64,000 nucleotides of DNA from Apostichopus japonicus (taxonomy: Eukaryota > Echinodermata > Holothuroidea > Aspidochirotida > Stichopodidae), in the NCBI RefSeq assembly GCF_037975245.1, contig NC_092577.1:14316013-14380012 (forward strand). The letters are read 5' to 3'. The notes under the pieces are model-generated. The model did not search any database. It saw only the letters and a list, made by a program, of their open reading frames with translations, and was not told the origin of the DNA. The translations under genes and the position numbers were made by a program. Shown piece by piece: positions 51,201 through 63,000 of the stretch (positions within the stretch are counted from its first letter, which is position 1; each line of letters begins with the position of its first letter).

Positions 51201-53672
51201 CAAGGTGGTTTCCAATTGTTTTAAACATATGAAAACAAAATGAAACAAAGGAATTAAAATTTAATACTATCCTTTTCAGTTGTAACTATACTATGAACCC
51301 AATGAAGCCAGAAAGATTGAATCATTGTAACAACTTTTAAACTTTCTTATTTTTGCCAGGTGAAAACATTCACCTTAAATCAGTTTCCTCCAGAATCTTA
51401 TTTCCGTAATGAATACACTGCTGAGAGTGATGTATGGACCACAGCTGTAGTAATATGGGAGATATTATCAAGTGGTAAATAAAATATACAAATATATTAT
51501 GTTTATCGAGACGTATCCTAAGCTTTGATCGTTATCATAATATAACATTGCTAGCATTTGTGTATGTAAGGAAGAAACATTTTGAAAAAAAGTTACAGTT
51601 CTCCGAACAAGATATGATTTATGTGACATGACGAACGAACGATGGCAATATTAGGATTTTTTATTTTCATTTATTTATTTTTATTTCCAAAGTTTCATAG
51701 CTGATTTTAAGACTATCAGTAAAAGCATCGTCTGTTAAAAGCGACCTACAACCTTTCCTTCGATCTAGAGAATAAAGTTTATGTTCCTAATATCTTAAAA
51801 CGCAAAATAATGTAGCTTCCGAAAGAAGCTGTAAGGGAATCAATGGTGTATCATGTTAATTCCATGCTTATTAAAATTTACGAATTTATTGTCGTAAATT
51901 TGTTTCCCTTTTGCAAATGATTAGATATAATATTTTGTCTTAAAATACAAAATAACCAGCTAAATATAAGTGACGATTCTCCGAAGAAATAGCATTTGTC
52001 ATATTTTATCTTCGGTTTTTTTTTAAGGAGAATCTCCTTTTCCAGTTGATGAAGATATTAAACCCTGTCAAGATGTTAAAGCACCGATGTTAACTTGGCC
52101 TCAGAATTATTTACAGCTAAGGTATTATTTGACCTACAAAATTAACTTAATATCATACCAATCGTTAATCATTTATTTTATCGAATTTAATATCAATCAT
52201 GTTAAATTATTGCAATAATTCACATGGAAATACGATATAAGAATAAATATATCATTCTCCCTTTCAACAATTGACTGGTATTGTCAAATACAAAGAACAG
52301 ACAAAAAAATCATGCAACCATGTTCGTACTTACGTGGTCGTACGTGAACATTTTTTACATGAGCACTATAACGCGACATACGTAAATGACCACCAACGTA
52401 TACAGTATAGTGAAACGATAATTATCATTCGGTTCAACCAAAAGCTTGTTTCAACTGTAATGCATGAAATGGCATATTTATATTAAAATTTAATAGGACT
52501 AAATATATGTTTTTTAGAACATAACTATTGGCAGTGTCTTGTACTGTAATAGCGGGGTGAAATCATAACCATTAACATTGTTTACCTTTGTTTAGTAATA
52601 CAGTCTGAAAGATATATTAAAATGACTTCTATACGATAAGCTTTGATCGCTTTGCAAACCGTTTTATTCCTAAGGTAGATAACGATAGCGTAGTAAAGGT
52701 ATATGCCATAGTAAATAGTACGTACAAAGGTAAACCAAAAGTTATATACATAGTAAAGGTATCTGCATAGTAAATAGTACGTACAAAGGTAAACTAAGGT
52801 ATTTATCATAGTAACAAATATGAACAAAGGTGAATCAAGGTATATGCATAGTAAATAGTACGTACAAAGGTGAACCAAGATATATATCATAGTAAAAACT
52901 ATGAACAAAGGTGAAACAAGGTATACACATAGTAAAGGTATATGCATAGTAAATATTATGCACAAAGGTGAACCAAAAGTTATTTATATAATAAAAGGTA
53001 TATGCATAGTAAATAGTACGTACAAGGTATAAACATAGTAAAAGTATATGCATAGTAAATAGTACGTACAAAGATGAACCAAGGTATTTATCATTGTGTA
53101 TTTTCTTACGGCAGAAACTTGATACTATTTGATTGTTGGAGTCAAACATGTTCTCTCAGACCTACAATTCATCATCTCAGAGAATCATTCAAAGCGGTAA
53201 GTAAAACTGTTAACAAAGTTATGTATTTATTTCAGAGGTATATAAAGACTTGTGGAATACACACACAAAATACAGTTTCATTTTTTTAACGTCCTAAAGA
53301 AAATATTACGTCCTAAAGAAAATATATAACTTGCAATTTTTATACCATCCAAGCCAATGTTTACGACAACCAGTTTTAATAAACGTGTGAATTATTTTCT
53401 CGAACAGTAAACTCTGCATGCTAATACTTTGTATCGTGGGGCGGGGGAAGGGGGGGGGGTCGAAAATGACACTTACCACGAGCCGATCAATATTCTTAAT
53501 TACTTAAAGATTTTCAGAACTAAGAGAAAAAAAGCTTTTGTTATAACCAATGGCCACCAATACATGTCATATCTTTTTGTGTTCGCAGATCTTCGAAACT
53601 TTAGTAGAAAACAGTTTCTACGAGATACCACTTTCCGAATTATACATACCAATGAGTGGAACTACTAATTAA
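41890..53672 (+). CDS. Ig-domain transmembrane receptor pseudokinase (signal-peptide exon not certain)
   Basis: Exons: 41890-42201, 43294-43590, 44869-44901, 45700-45729, 46170-46265, 46953-46977, 47484-47551, 47652-47694, 48187-48251, 48833-49000, 49388-49498, 50141-50298, 50785-50904, 51360-51474, 52028-52121, 53115-53196, 53589-53672 (TAA). All frames join, giving 632 residues. Domain order is Ig1, Ig2, a Thr-rich stalk, one helix ([17 protein letters not shown]), a Ser/Thr-rich juxtamembrane region and a kinase-like domain. The first five exons are phase 1-1 modules, typical of Ig receptors. Kinase residues are lost as in the first gene: CAVLTT for [12 protein letters not shown] for HRDLAARN, DFC for DFG. 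PPE, SDVW and LRPTIHHLR remain. The tail has YEIP and YIPM. The N-terminus is unresolved. Either a signal exon lies upstream, or translation starts at 41781 and reads through a hydrophobic stretch ending FIVFIYA into Ig1. I favour the spliced version because that stretch is also a strong polypyrimidine tract plus CAG. Confidence 0.87.
42252..42508. mobile_element. Palindromic MITE in receptor intron, copy 1
   Basis: The outer ends share CACAG...ACAGTTACTACTGTAAA. The inner palindrome at 42330-42455 has arms with GCATGTGCTATTAGGATTAC and its inverse. It lies between the two Ig exons. Confidence 0.75.
43294..43590 (+). CDS. Ig domain 2 exon of the second pseudokinase receptor
   Basis: This is a 297-nt, phase 1-1 exon. 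It encodes [15 protein letters not shown], Cys in [11 protein letters not shown] and Cys in ETITCTSTQ, with Ser-Phe where the Trp is expected (TTLLSFND). It is clearly related to Ig1 through the CxAxxARP pattern. The donor is followed at once by C10 and A13 runs. Confidence 0.85.
44953..45247. mobile_element. Palindromic MITE in receptor intron, copy 2
   Basis: Same family as 42252-42508. The outer arms include GTAAATCTTAAAGTTTTGTA in both orientations, and the inner palindrome lies at 45031-45158. Confidence 0.8.
46170..46265 (+). CDS. Transmembrane exon of the second pseudokinase receptor
   Basis: This is a 96-nt, phase 1-1 exon. It encodes [18 protein letters not shown] followed by [15 protein letters not shown]: about 20 apolar residues and then a basic stop-transfer flank, as in single-pass type I receptors. 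Confidence 0.85.
46371..46720 (+). mobile_element. LINE 3' fragment (CR1/L2-like)
   Basis: The frame 46380-46568 encodes [20 protein letters not shown] and [16 protein letters not shown], the pattern of a LINE ORF2 C-terminus. It is followed by a short 3' UTR ending GTGGACAATAAATTCAATTC. It lies in the intron after the transmembrane exon, in sense orientation. Confidence 0.7.
47755..47830. repeat. T-rich low-complexity tract
   Basis: A TTTTTA repeat array followed by poly-T and a G10 run, in a receptor intron. Confidence 0.9.
48477..48678 (+). mobile_element. U2 snRNA-headed SINE-like element with 15-bp target duplication
   Basis: A perfect 15-bp direct repeat, GATTATCTCATGTCT, lies at 48477-48491 and 48664-48678. 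The roughly 172-bp insert between begins TCTCGGCCTTTTGGCTAAG and continues to GTAGTATCTGTTC. This is U2 snRNA from about nucleotide 5 to 46, including the branch-site recognition GUAGUA, with one change (AAGATCA-A to AAGATCA-T). The body is not U2: a CCCTTTCGAGGGG hairpin, GACGATGATCACACAGTCAC, GGTTTTCGTGCCC and a terminal hairpin ACTCTTTCTTAAAGAGT. There is no Sm site or U2 3' domain. Two further copies share the body (58647-58825, 63037-63226). It lies in the intron before the first kinase exon of the second receptor gene. Confidence 0.8.
50785..50904 (+). CDS. Catalytic-loop/DFC exon of the second pseudokinase
   Basis: This is the 120-nt, phase 0-0 partner of 2684-2803. It reads [12 protein letters not shown] and [11 protein letters not shown]. 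It shares the same losses (HRD Asp and Asn, DFG Gly) and very similar codons, which suggests either strong constraint or gene conversion. Confidence 0.87.
52690..53090. repeat. Minisatellite around GTACGTACAAAGGTGAACC
   Basis: About eight variable units with ATATGCATAGTAAATAGTA and CGTACAAAGGTGAACCAAGG lie just upstream of the receptor exon at 53115. Confidence 0.85.
53589..53672 (+). CDS. Terminal exon of the second pseudokinase with tyrosine-motif tail
   Basis: It follows acceptor GTTCGCAG and encodes [10 protein letters not shown] and then [17 protein letters not shown], ending in TAA at 53670-53672. The motifs YEIP and YIPM match those in the first gene. Confidence 0.85.
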   Translation: MFETLVENSFYEIPLSELYIPMSGTTN

Positions 53673-53771
53673 CATTAATTAATTAATTAGAGGCAGGACG
53701 AAGATAGAAGGACAATTCCAGATGATAGCGGAACGATTTAGACAAATACCGACAAAACTCTGTATGCATGT

Positions 53772-54155
53772 GAGGGCGTTGTGGTCAAGTGGTTAAGGCA
53801 GTGGACTAGGGATCTAACATTACAGGTGCGAGTCCTGGCCAGATCATTGCGTTGTGTCCTTAGGCAAGGCGCTTTATCTCCATTGCCTCTCTTCACCCAG
53901 GTGTATCAATGGGGACTTGCGAGGTAACTTGTAAATATAGTTGCGTGCGCCGGTTTGTGGCTGCACCCTATGGGAAGTTCCCCGGGGGACACGTGGTTGT
54001 GTTGCACTGTGGTGCCCCAGGAGAGACTGATTGAATTGTGCACACTTTGGTGTGTAGGTGTGACAAGTTACCAATGACCAGGGTTAAGTTGTAAAGTAGT
54101 GTGAGAGGGCCTTGGCCCCGAACAAGACTGTAAACCTAAATATAAAAAAATATAT
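53772..54155 (+). mobile_element. tRNA-headed SINE with conserved invertebrate central domain
   Basis: The head GGTCAAGTGGTTAAGGCAG has an A box and GGTGCGAGTCC a B box. The central part CCTTAGGCAAGGCGCTTTAT and CATTGCCTCTCTTCACCCAG matches the motif shared by many deuterostome SINEs as I know them. It ends in an AT-rich tail and lies just downstream of the receptor stop codon. Confidence 0.8.
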
Positions 54156-57100
54156 ATATATTAAAATGTTAGTCACTACATGCAGTTAAAAAACAAACTT
54201 CAATTTCTCCTTAAAAAGAGAAAGGAAAAAATTGATGATCATTGCACCAAATTCCTTGCAATTGATAGCCTGATGTTAACACAATCTTTGACTGTATAGA
54301 GAAATGTCTTTGCAACTGGAGGCGAAAGTCACAGCAGAGGAATGCGTATGTTCGTTTGGCTTGAACAGTGCGAATCGATATCATTTTGGGTGTTTATGTT
54401 TATGTTTATGTTTGGTTTGTAGATTAGATAGCTATATTAAAGAGATGGTTAACCTAAAATATCCATGAATTAATTAAACTGATTATCGCGGGCAATACAT
54501 TTTAACTTTTACTATGATGTGGTCTAGTCAATGTCACAAGGCTTATTTCATGTTTGTATATTAAAAATGACTAAATATTGATTAAATAAACTGTGTTATA
54601 ATGGACTGAAACCTGTTAACCCCATGGCAGTTTTTAAATTGTCATTAAGAAATCTTTTTTGCATACAACCATATTAGTACTACTATTGAACAAGTTGTAT
54701 GGGTTTGAAGCAGATCAAATTTCCGAGTTTTAGTTCTGTTTATTCATTGCTCGAATCATAAATGTAGGATTTAGTACGGTCATTATTACAACAAGTTTGT
54801 ATATACATCACATAGGCCTACTACTGTTAGGTAAGCTATAGTATAGTACAGTCATTATTACAGCAAGTGTGTATATTCCATCATATAGCCTACTGTTAGG
54901 TATAGTTACACACACAGGCTTGGACAAAACAAGGAAATGAAACTCTAATCAGTAGTAACCTTAAACATCTCGAGTTGAATGAATTTCTCTGTCAATATAG
55001 AGCGAAACGAAAATGAAAGCACTAAACACTTATGATGCATTGTAATGGCACCGTGCATACGACAGCGTTAACAACAGACTACTTCGGCGAACGAAGTTAA
55101 CATTTTAATACCAATGCACTGTGTAGTGCATAAGCCTGGTTGCGTTCGGCACGTACAGCTGCTATGCTGCTAAGATGCTATTGAGCTTACAAGCAGGTTA
55201 CAATTATTACTGTGATGTAGCGTGAATTATACGTATGGGACATTACATAAAACAAAGATGTTGCCTTAGCCATATGCATGTATACAACATATAAATTAAT
55301 AAGTAAATGGATAGGAAATATGATCTTGAAAAGAGAAACGAGTTGCTTCTAACTAGTCTATTTTATTCGCATGCCAAAACTGTGGGTATCAAAAAGGGAC
55401 AGCGAACCTTTTATATGAAATACCGTCAAAAGCTTAGAAGGCGATGAACTTAAATCTAACTAGGTGATGAACAACTTTTTTTTTCCAATCTCTATTTTGA
55501 ATGTTGAGCAATTTTGAGCCTACTGTTAAGTTTACAAAGTTAAATGGACAATATCAGTTTGGCTTTTATTCAATTAAAAAGACAAAAATATTGGTAAATA
55601 TTAAGTATTTTACGTTTCTGCTCATATAAAAATAAGTAAAAAAATCGGGTTGACTTTCCTCGAGCATGGGCATCCGCCACAAGGGAGGGGTGTGCTGTGT
55701 CCCTGGACAGCGGTGTAAGTAGGTCAATGCATACGCTGCGGCCGCCGCGGCCAGGTGACCAAGTACCGAAAAATAAAAAGAACACAAGCGCTGGAGCTGG
55801 CTCACTAAATGTCTCTCCCGATACTCACTGAAATGAGAAATGAAAAAGAACCTTGTCTTCAACATGGAAAAACTGAGTGCCATGTCTGTAAGTCTAGAGG
55901 CGCCCAATAAATAAATGTTGACTCTCCTTTTGGGGCCATTTTCATTTCTGTACAGCTCCGTTCTACGCCACTTCCCTATTAACCGGTTCACATGTGATTC
56001 TTTTGACAGTTAACCAAGTATTGTGCTTCCCAACCCCCCCCCCCTGGCCCCTCCCCCGCCATTTGTAGTTTGTTCTGCTAACGAGAGAGAAATAAACGAA
56101 TACAAAAGATATTTTCATGACGAAAATTACACTTGCAATACCTTGCACGATAATGTGTAACATTAACAACAATTCCAATTAAAAGAGTATTATCTGATAA
56201 CATTGAATTTTACAGGGTGCCTCAATTTAAGATTGAAAGCGCAAGTAGGTTCTTGCATTTGACATGTATGTCGTCTTGGCGAATGTTGTGTAATGCACGA
56301 GTCTTGAGAAACAAGCATATCTTGTTTATTATAGTTGACAGATGTATCTACGGAAAGGAATAAAGAATTGGTGTCTAAAAGAATCCACTAAAACCAAACG
56401 TATATAGGCAAAATATGGATATATGATAATCATTTGTTACTCTCTGAGACGAAAGTTATACAACTTAATGGCGTTTTGATGAACAATAAGTAGAGAAATA
56501 TTTAGTGTTCAGTCAATGCTTACGAATTCAAATGTTCAGATTGAGTTTTATGAATTAATTCTGAAAGCATCACCTAAAACATGATAATCCTACAGAAATA
56601 ATGTTTACTTAAAGGTTGCTACATATGACATAATACCTTATAACAAACGAGATATCTAAGTGCATAGCATTCGAATGCGTATAGCTTTACTTTTGGTTGA
56701 TAACACTAATAACATGCTACATAAACATTATGAGGCATTTTTGCTTCTCGAAACTTTGATTATTAATAGCTGTGACTGATTGAAAGAAAATACTACTGGA
56801 TAGGCTACAATAATTATTATGAGGATATTATTTTCTTAGATGCAGATGAGAATTAGCTCAAATTGCAGCATAATCAATAAACCTGCATAAATTATGCTTC
56901 AAATACTCACCTCAATATCAAAGAAGGTGCAGGGAGAGAGAGAATCTGTTTTGCGCTTTCGTGAGTAAATTCCACCAAATAGGTCATACTGCGACTTGGC
57001 TGTAAAATTAACGATGAGTAGTTGAACTTACTGTTAACTGATACCATATATATAACAAACTTGAAAATGTAAACATTCTTTTTAAATTTCAAGCAAAACT

Positions 57101-57568
57101 TCAACTAGTCTTCCATTATTCGAAAAGGTTTCGCTTCTTCATCGCTTACAGAGGGTAAGAACGTATACACAGATAGCTATAGGACTTATAGCGGGAATAC
57201 TGTTTCTCTTAAGAATGTCAAAAATCATGGCGATATAAATTCAAAAATAATGTAACGTTGAAGCTGAATCACTCAACTTAATAATTCGCAACAATGGTTC
57301 CAAATTATCTCTGTAATTATTGTAAAAGTAATAATTTCTTGTAGCTATGTCGATTACAACAGGGTGACGAACATCACAGGGATCACCCTACGATTGAAAA
57401 CAACACTACGCAACTGAAAATATAGATACATTATCAGAAACGAATGTTGAATAAGAGGGCGTTGTTCTGCTTTACAGGGAGCCTGCGAAAGTGCAACTAA
57501 ATGTCATGCCGTGTCCTGGCTGTGACCTTTGCTATGGTACTGTAGTGAAAGTGAGTTATAGTATACAA
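54156..57568. other. Intergenic, unassigned minus-strand frame only
   Basis: A 141-codon minus-strand frame at 55566-55991 overlaps a GC-rich patch but shows no domain and no conserved partner in the window. The rest is AT-rich unique sequence. Confidence 0.45.
54585..54590 (+). terminator. Candidate poly(A) signal for the second pseudokinase gene
   Basis: AATAAA occurs about 0.9 kb after the stop codon. If it is used, the 3' UTR includes the SINE at 53772-54155. Confidence 0.3.
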
Positions 57569-57910
57569 CCGTATTTGGCAAGCGGCAAGCCACATGTGCA
57601 ATAATTCCATAAACCGAGTTGATCGCCGTTAAACTCTGTTTTTCGATCGATAAACTGAGTTTATCGACTGGATAACCGTGTATTTCGCGATAATCTCAGT
57701 TTATCGAGCGAAAGCAGAGTTGACGGCGATAAACTCGGTTTATCCAATTATTGCACATGTGGCGTGCCATATCCAATTCGATAAACTAGGTTTATCGAGC
57801 GATAAACTCAGTTTATCGATAAACTCAGATTATCGATCGAAAAACAGAGTGCAACGGCGATCAACTCGGTTTATGGAATTATTGCACATATGGCTTGCCA
57901 TAACCGTATG
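57569..57910. mobile_element. Long palindromic element with GATAAACT units
   Basis: The outer arms of at least 70 bp (GCCACATGTGCAATAATTCC, ATAAACCGAGTTGATCGCCG) face their inverse at 57910. A third, internal copy of the arm end lies at about 57735-57770. The core is a set of CGATAAACTGAGTTTATCG palindromes. Confidence 0.8.
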
Positions 57911-58646
57911 CGCGAATTTCTCTGACGTAATGTATCATGTATTTACTCAAGTCAAACAGTAGAGGGTAGATCACTGACCAACCTTGAACCTGGTCATGGT
58001 TAAGTATGTATTCCCTTTAAAGGGACTCGGCATTATCACTTATCGATGCTTTAACTATCACAGGAGCTGTACTATATCTGAGTGGAATAACCTCAGAAAA
58101 TCGTGTGTAGGCACACATAGTAGATGTACTTGTTCTTGGCAATGGGCCTATACACAATCAATCACTATCCTGATAAAGGAATCTTCCAAACAGGGATAGG
58201 CTTCAATTGAGCAGGTGGGATCTTGCAGTTAGGCTTGCCTACCACAAGGCAAATATGACAGGTGTTACAAAATTGTGTTACATCCTGCCTTAGCTTTGCC
58301 CAGAAGAAATTGATTCAATATTTTGAATGTGTAGGCTACCGGCGACGATTGCATTTCAAAAGTGTGTGTGTGGGGGGGGGGGGGGCAAAAGGCTTAGATA
58401 TACTTAGATCTTCCAATTTCCACACTTCTACAGAACTAGGCTATATTGTACACACAGCAGACACCATGCCACAGGCCTAGCCGTCAGTCATTCGTGCACA
58501 TCATACCAGGCTACAGTATAGCTCAGGCCTCACTTAGGTTCTGGAAGTTTTGAAGGCCTATGCTAACTGATATAGTGCATTTGTTGGGAATACACATATC
58601 ATCTATGTACATTTAACTATGGTACTAAACTTGAAAAGATATTTTT

Positions 58647-58825
58647 GAAGAAAAAATCAACTAGGAGAGAACCTGGACACGAATACCCAAACAACGAACT
58701 GACTGATCCGCTGTCAACCCCAGACACCTTACATCGAGATTGTGACTGTGTGATCGTCGTCAGATGTGTATCACGATTCCCCTGGAAAGGGAACACAATG
58801 CTACACATGATGCTAGCTCCTCTGT
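58647..58825 (-). mobile_element. U2-headed SINE-like element, diverged copy
   Basis: On the minus strand it has ATCATGTGTAG, a GTTCCCTTTCCAGGGGAA hairpin, GATCACACAGTCACA, ATTCGTGTCCAGG and a TTTTTCTTCAAAAA terminal hairpin in the same order as the other two copies. The outer U2 head is degraded. It retains the GCGGATCAG segment missing from the copy at 48477. Confidence 0.65.
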
Positions 58826-58864
58826 CAGTATCGAGTGAATAAAAACGGGAAAGCAAAGTTCTCT

Positions 58865-59165
58865 GTCACATGTTATAATAATAATTATAATCATCATCAG
58901 TTATTGTTAAGACGCTTAAGCGACCACCATTGTGGGAGAAGCCCGCAAGGGCTTATGGATTATAATTTACACGTCGGGTGGCTTCCAATTCAAGAGTTTA
59001 ACTCAAATTTGTCAAAGTCATTTCAGATGGGAAAACCGTTGATTACTCTTGAATGAAAATCCCACCTTATGCATGACCAGGCTGGGTATCGAACCAAGAA
59101 CCACCAGAATACTAATCATCATTGCTTCAAATGCTGTCACCGCCTGTATCCATTCGGCCAAAGAA
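58865..59165 (-). mobile_element. tRNA-headed SINE, minus strand
   Basis: The minus strand begins GGCCGAATGGATACAGGCGG, with GGTTCGATACCC as B box. It continues into the CCACCCGACGTGTAAATTAT and AAGCCCTTGCGGGCTTCTCC body and an ATTATTATTAT tail. The truncated relative is at 7000-7180. Confidence 0.75.
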
Positions 59166-60003
59166 CTGGCCTCTGTGTCTCTGTACATTTCACATGCGCA
59201 GGGTGTCAGTCATGCGATCGCTAGTTAGCCTAGCCTATGTAGTCCAATTGTTCGATGTTGACATTCAAACCCATGGCGTCGGCACTGCGTCAATCCATTC
59301 CAGTAGATACTGTACGTGCCTATAATACATATGACATATTCGAAATACACTACAATTTCTACTGGCAAATTAATTAACAGTATGAATAGTTTCTACTGTA
59401 CCTGACTAGGTAGATCGGGTGTAGTTTAAAATATGTCACATTGTTGATCAATGTGACTCAGGAATGACAAAAGTAGTAGACATACTTTATGAAATAAGAA
59501 GTGTATAAATGAATATATATTTGGTATACTTAACTATAAAATTTTCCTTGTTGGGGTGTTCATGTTACAGGTCTGTGGGAGTATGATCTGCATAACCAGT
59601 ATTAGTTCATTCCTATTTGTATATTTCTCAAAATATTTAGAATATATCTTGTTTGGGTAACAGCGTGCATTTTAGAGTCAGCGTTTATTATAGGTGGTCT
59701 TATTGTTAGTTTCTCCACATGTTCGTCAAATGCAAGTATTTAACTAAACATATATTTCAGAGAGCTTAAAAATTGTTTGATGACAGTTTGTTAAAACAGC
59801 TTCATATTTGGAGTGATTTCTTGTCGAGTTTAGTGATAGTAATTTATGCAAATTAGTTTTGAAAATGTTTTGTAAACATAAAAAAAAAAAATTACACAAC
59901 AAATATTATATCTGATAACTTCACACTTAAGCTTTAATTTGATACCAAATTTGTTTTCATGTAACAATTTTGTAAACAGGGTGGTCACGTCCATAAATCA
60001 TAT

Positions 60004-60009
60004 TTTATT
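60004..60009 (-). terminator. Candidate poly(A) signal of the second OATP
   Basis: The minus strand reads AATAAA about 90 bp after the stop codon, a normal spacing for a short 3' UTR. Confidence 0.4.
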
Positions 60010-60099
60010 GACATCGATATATAGTACACACTTATATCAATCTGTGTTGTATTTGTGGAGTGTTCTGATTCTTAACGTCACTTCCGGTTTGTTCTTTCG

Positions 60100-63000
60100 T
60101 CACTTCCGGTCTGGTTCTACTGGCTTATAAAGGTAGAGAGAACACATAAGGGCAACCATAGTTCCAATCATTAAAAATTCACTGAGTATTAGCATCCGCC
60201 ATGACAGTTTGTCAGCATCGTAAATCCAACAAGATCCATTTCTAGTTCCCTCCTCGTCCGTCTGCCAAACGACGCAGGTACTGTCAAAGATGGCGCCAAA
60301 AATGATAGGCGCAGGGAAAGAACCAAATATCTTGGCGATTACATTTGTTAGACCCAGCGAGAAGGAACGTTGACTTTCTGGTACACACCTGTAAAAGAAG
60401 AAAACACATTTTAAAGATATTAAAGTTTATAGGTCTTATAACGTCATAGTTCGGGTGAGAGTTGATACCCTATTGTTTACGGCTCCTCATCCCCCTCCTC
60501 CTCTCTCTCTCTCTATATATGTTTTTTTTTCTGCGGACAACTGATTTAACTCATACTTAGACAAACAAAGACGTTTTCAATTATAATGCCATTATCACAA
60601 CATTTACTCTGCTGTTGCAAGATGCATTACTTGCATAAAAGATCTCAAAATTTGAAGAAAAAAAAATAATATCTTTGCTATACAAAATGCTATGAAGATG
60701 CAGTTTTGACCTAAAGATGCAGAAAAATTTCCAGGAATTTTTGCCTCCCCCACTTCTCGCCCTTCCCAAATTTAAAAGTATTAGCACAGCCTTGCGTATT
60801 GATCTAAATTTAAATCCAATTTATAGCTTAGATATGCCTCAGAATGAGTTTCTCTCAAGTCTGTTTATTTTATGATGTGGGCCGGCAACATCCCAAAATG
60901 TACTAAATGTATTAGTCTACATAGTCCAGTCACTTTAACTGATAAATCTCAGCTGTTTAAAGGGTGATTTCTCAATAATTAAATGTGCTATAAGGAATAC
61001 CACATAGACTGATGCAAGACTTTTTAATGGCATACAACAATAACTAATTTTGCGCCTAAAGACTTCATTTAAATATTCCTTTTAAAAGAAAAAAAAGGAA
61101 TATATACAGCCCGGTTAGGGGCAAACCAACCTGAGGGAGGCATGTAATCCGGGGATCGTTGGGAGGAATCCACTCATTATAATGAGAAACAGACCGACAA
61201 TAAACATATAAAGCTGAGGACAGGTCTTGGCTTCACACGAGCCCTTCAGTACAACAGTAGTATCTGGAACACACAGACATCCGCCATACGTCTGAAATAT
61301 GGAGAAGAGCCAAAGTTAAGAACGCAGTTACTAATAATCTGTCAATTTCATAATCCACAGAGAACGGTATAGTGGTTATACGAGTAAGGTCGATGGAAAA
61401 CCATGATTGAGGCGAGAATGACAGCATAGGAGTCGGGGTGGGATGGGGTGGGGGCGATGATTTAATGTATACGCGTGAAGGAAAGTTTCAAAACGGTATG
61501 AAGTCAATTTGAAAAAAAAATGAAAAACATTGTTGATGGATATAATATGAACAATCGCGTCATGTATAACATTAAAAACTGTAGGATAAACGGTAGAGGA
61601 GAAAATCAAACGTCACTATTTCGGTACTCACGTCGTAAAGTTAAGTAAGATGGAAGCAATATTGAAAAAAGTTTTTAATGTGAGCATGTGGATATTACTA
61701 AAGAAATGTCGGGGCGACGAAATGTGGAAAAGTGGAATATATTATTAAATTACTGTTAATGAGGATATTTAAAAATTCTTGCCATTGTTTGCAATATTTA
61801 CTTAAATAATCATAAGTATATATATGGTTTGGTAAGTTTAGTTGGAGAACAAAGGCAAAAAGAGAGCCCTAACACAAACAAACAAACACACGCACGCGCA
61901 GCTGTTTTTTACATTCAGACCGAGGACCACCTTTTTTTCATTGTTCAAATCCACTTACCCTTACCTTAAAATTACCCCTTAACAACAGAATTCTTGGACC
62001 TGTTTTCTTTTGTTCAAATCCTTAGTGACTACAAAACAAACGCACTCAAATACACGCAAGTGTGCTTTACATTTAGACTGAGGATCCCGTTTTTCAATTG
62101 TTAAAATCCACATAACCTTAACAATACCCCATAACGATAGAATTCTTGAGAGGACGTGGTGATTCTTAGAAATCACATCCGAGGACCCGGAAGTCTTTTG
62201 TTCAAGTCCTCAGTCAGAATACAAAACAAACGCACTCAAATACACCCAAGTGTGCTTTACTTCCAGACTGAAGATCCCGTTTTTTCTCGAAAACATATCT
62301 TCTGAGGACGTGGTGATCCTTTTTCAAATGACATCCGAGGACTTGGAATATATATAATCGTGGGAAGACCTGTTAATTTTTGTGTCAAAAGTCTTAAGGA
62401 AATAAATGCATATTCATAAAATTAAGTGTTTCTTGGGGCTGATTGGCCTTTTTTGTTTTATGCGTTCAACTGTCAACATTTTTAACGTTTTCTTTTTCGT
62501 CGAGTATGAAGCGGTATTTATGACATGACGAAATTAATTACGCATGCGGGAACTCCGATTTAAGGAAGAAATCTTGGCTATAACAATACGCCGCCAATGT
62601 ACCCCAATTAAAAATGCATAGTTAGTTATATTTAATAAACACTCTAATTTAAAAAATATCCACTATAAAATTTTAAAAGAAAAAGTGTTAATATTCGAGT
62701 AATATCTCACATCATTCTTCAAATCTACGGTGCAACCTGCATGACAAGGGCTGAAATATTCCAACTGGCCGTCCAGATAACATACAGGATAATGCTTTTG
62801 TGTGTCGCAGCCACAGCTACTAAAACATCCAGAAGAGAAACTGAGGAAGAAAAAAAAACATTTTGCTTGTTGTGATGGGGCTATTAAAGAAAATAATACC
62901 TGAAAACTTCCGTTTAATTTGAAATTATCGTGATAACTATATCAACATATTCAACGCGACATAAAATAAGAAAACTGCACATTTTATTGACCACATATAT

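Noticed and set aside
55566-55991. 141-codon minus-strand ORF as a gene
   Set aside because: No domain, no splice partners and low-complexity Ala run; kept only as an intergenic note.
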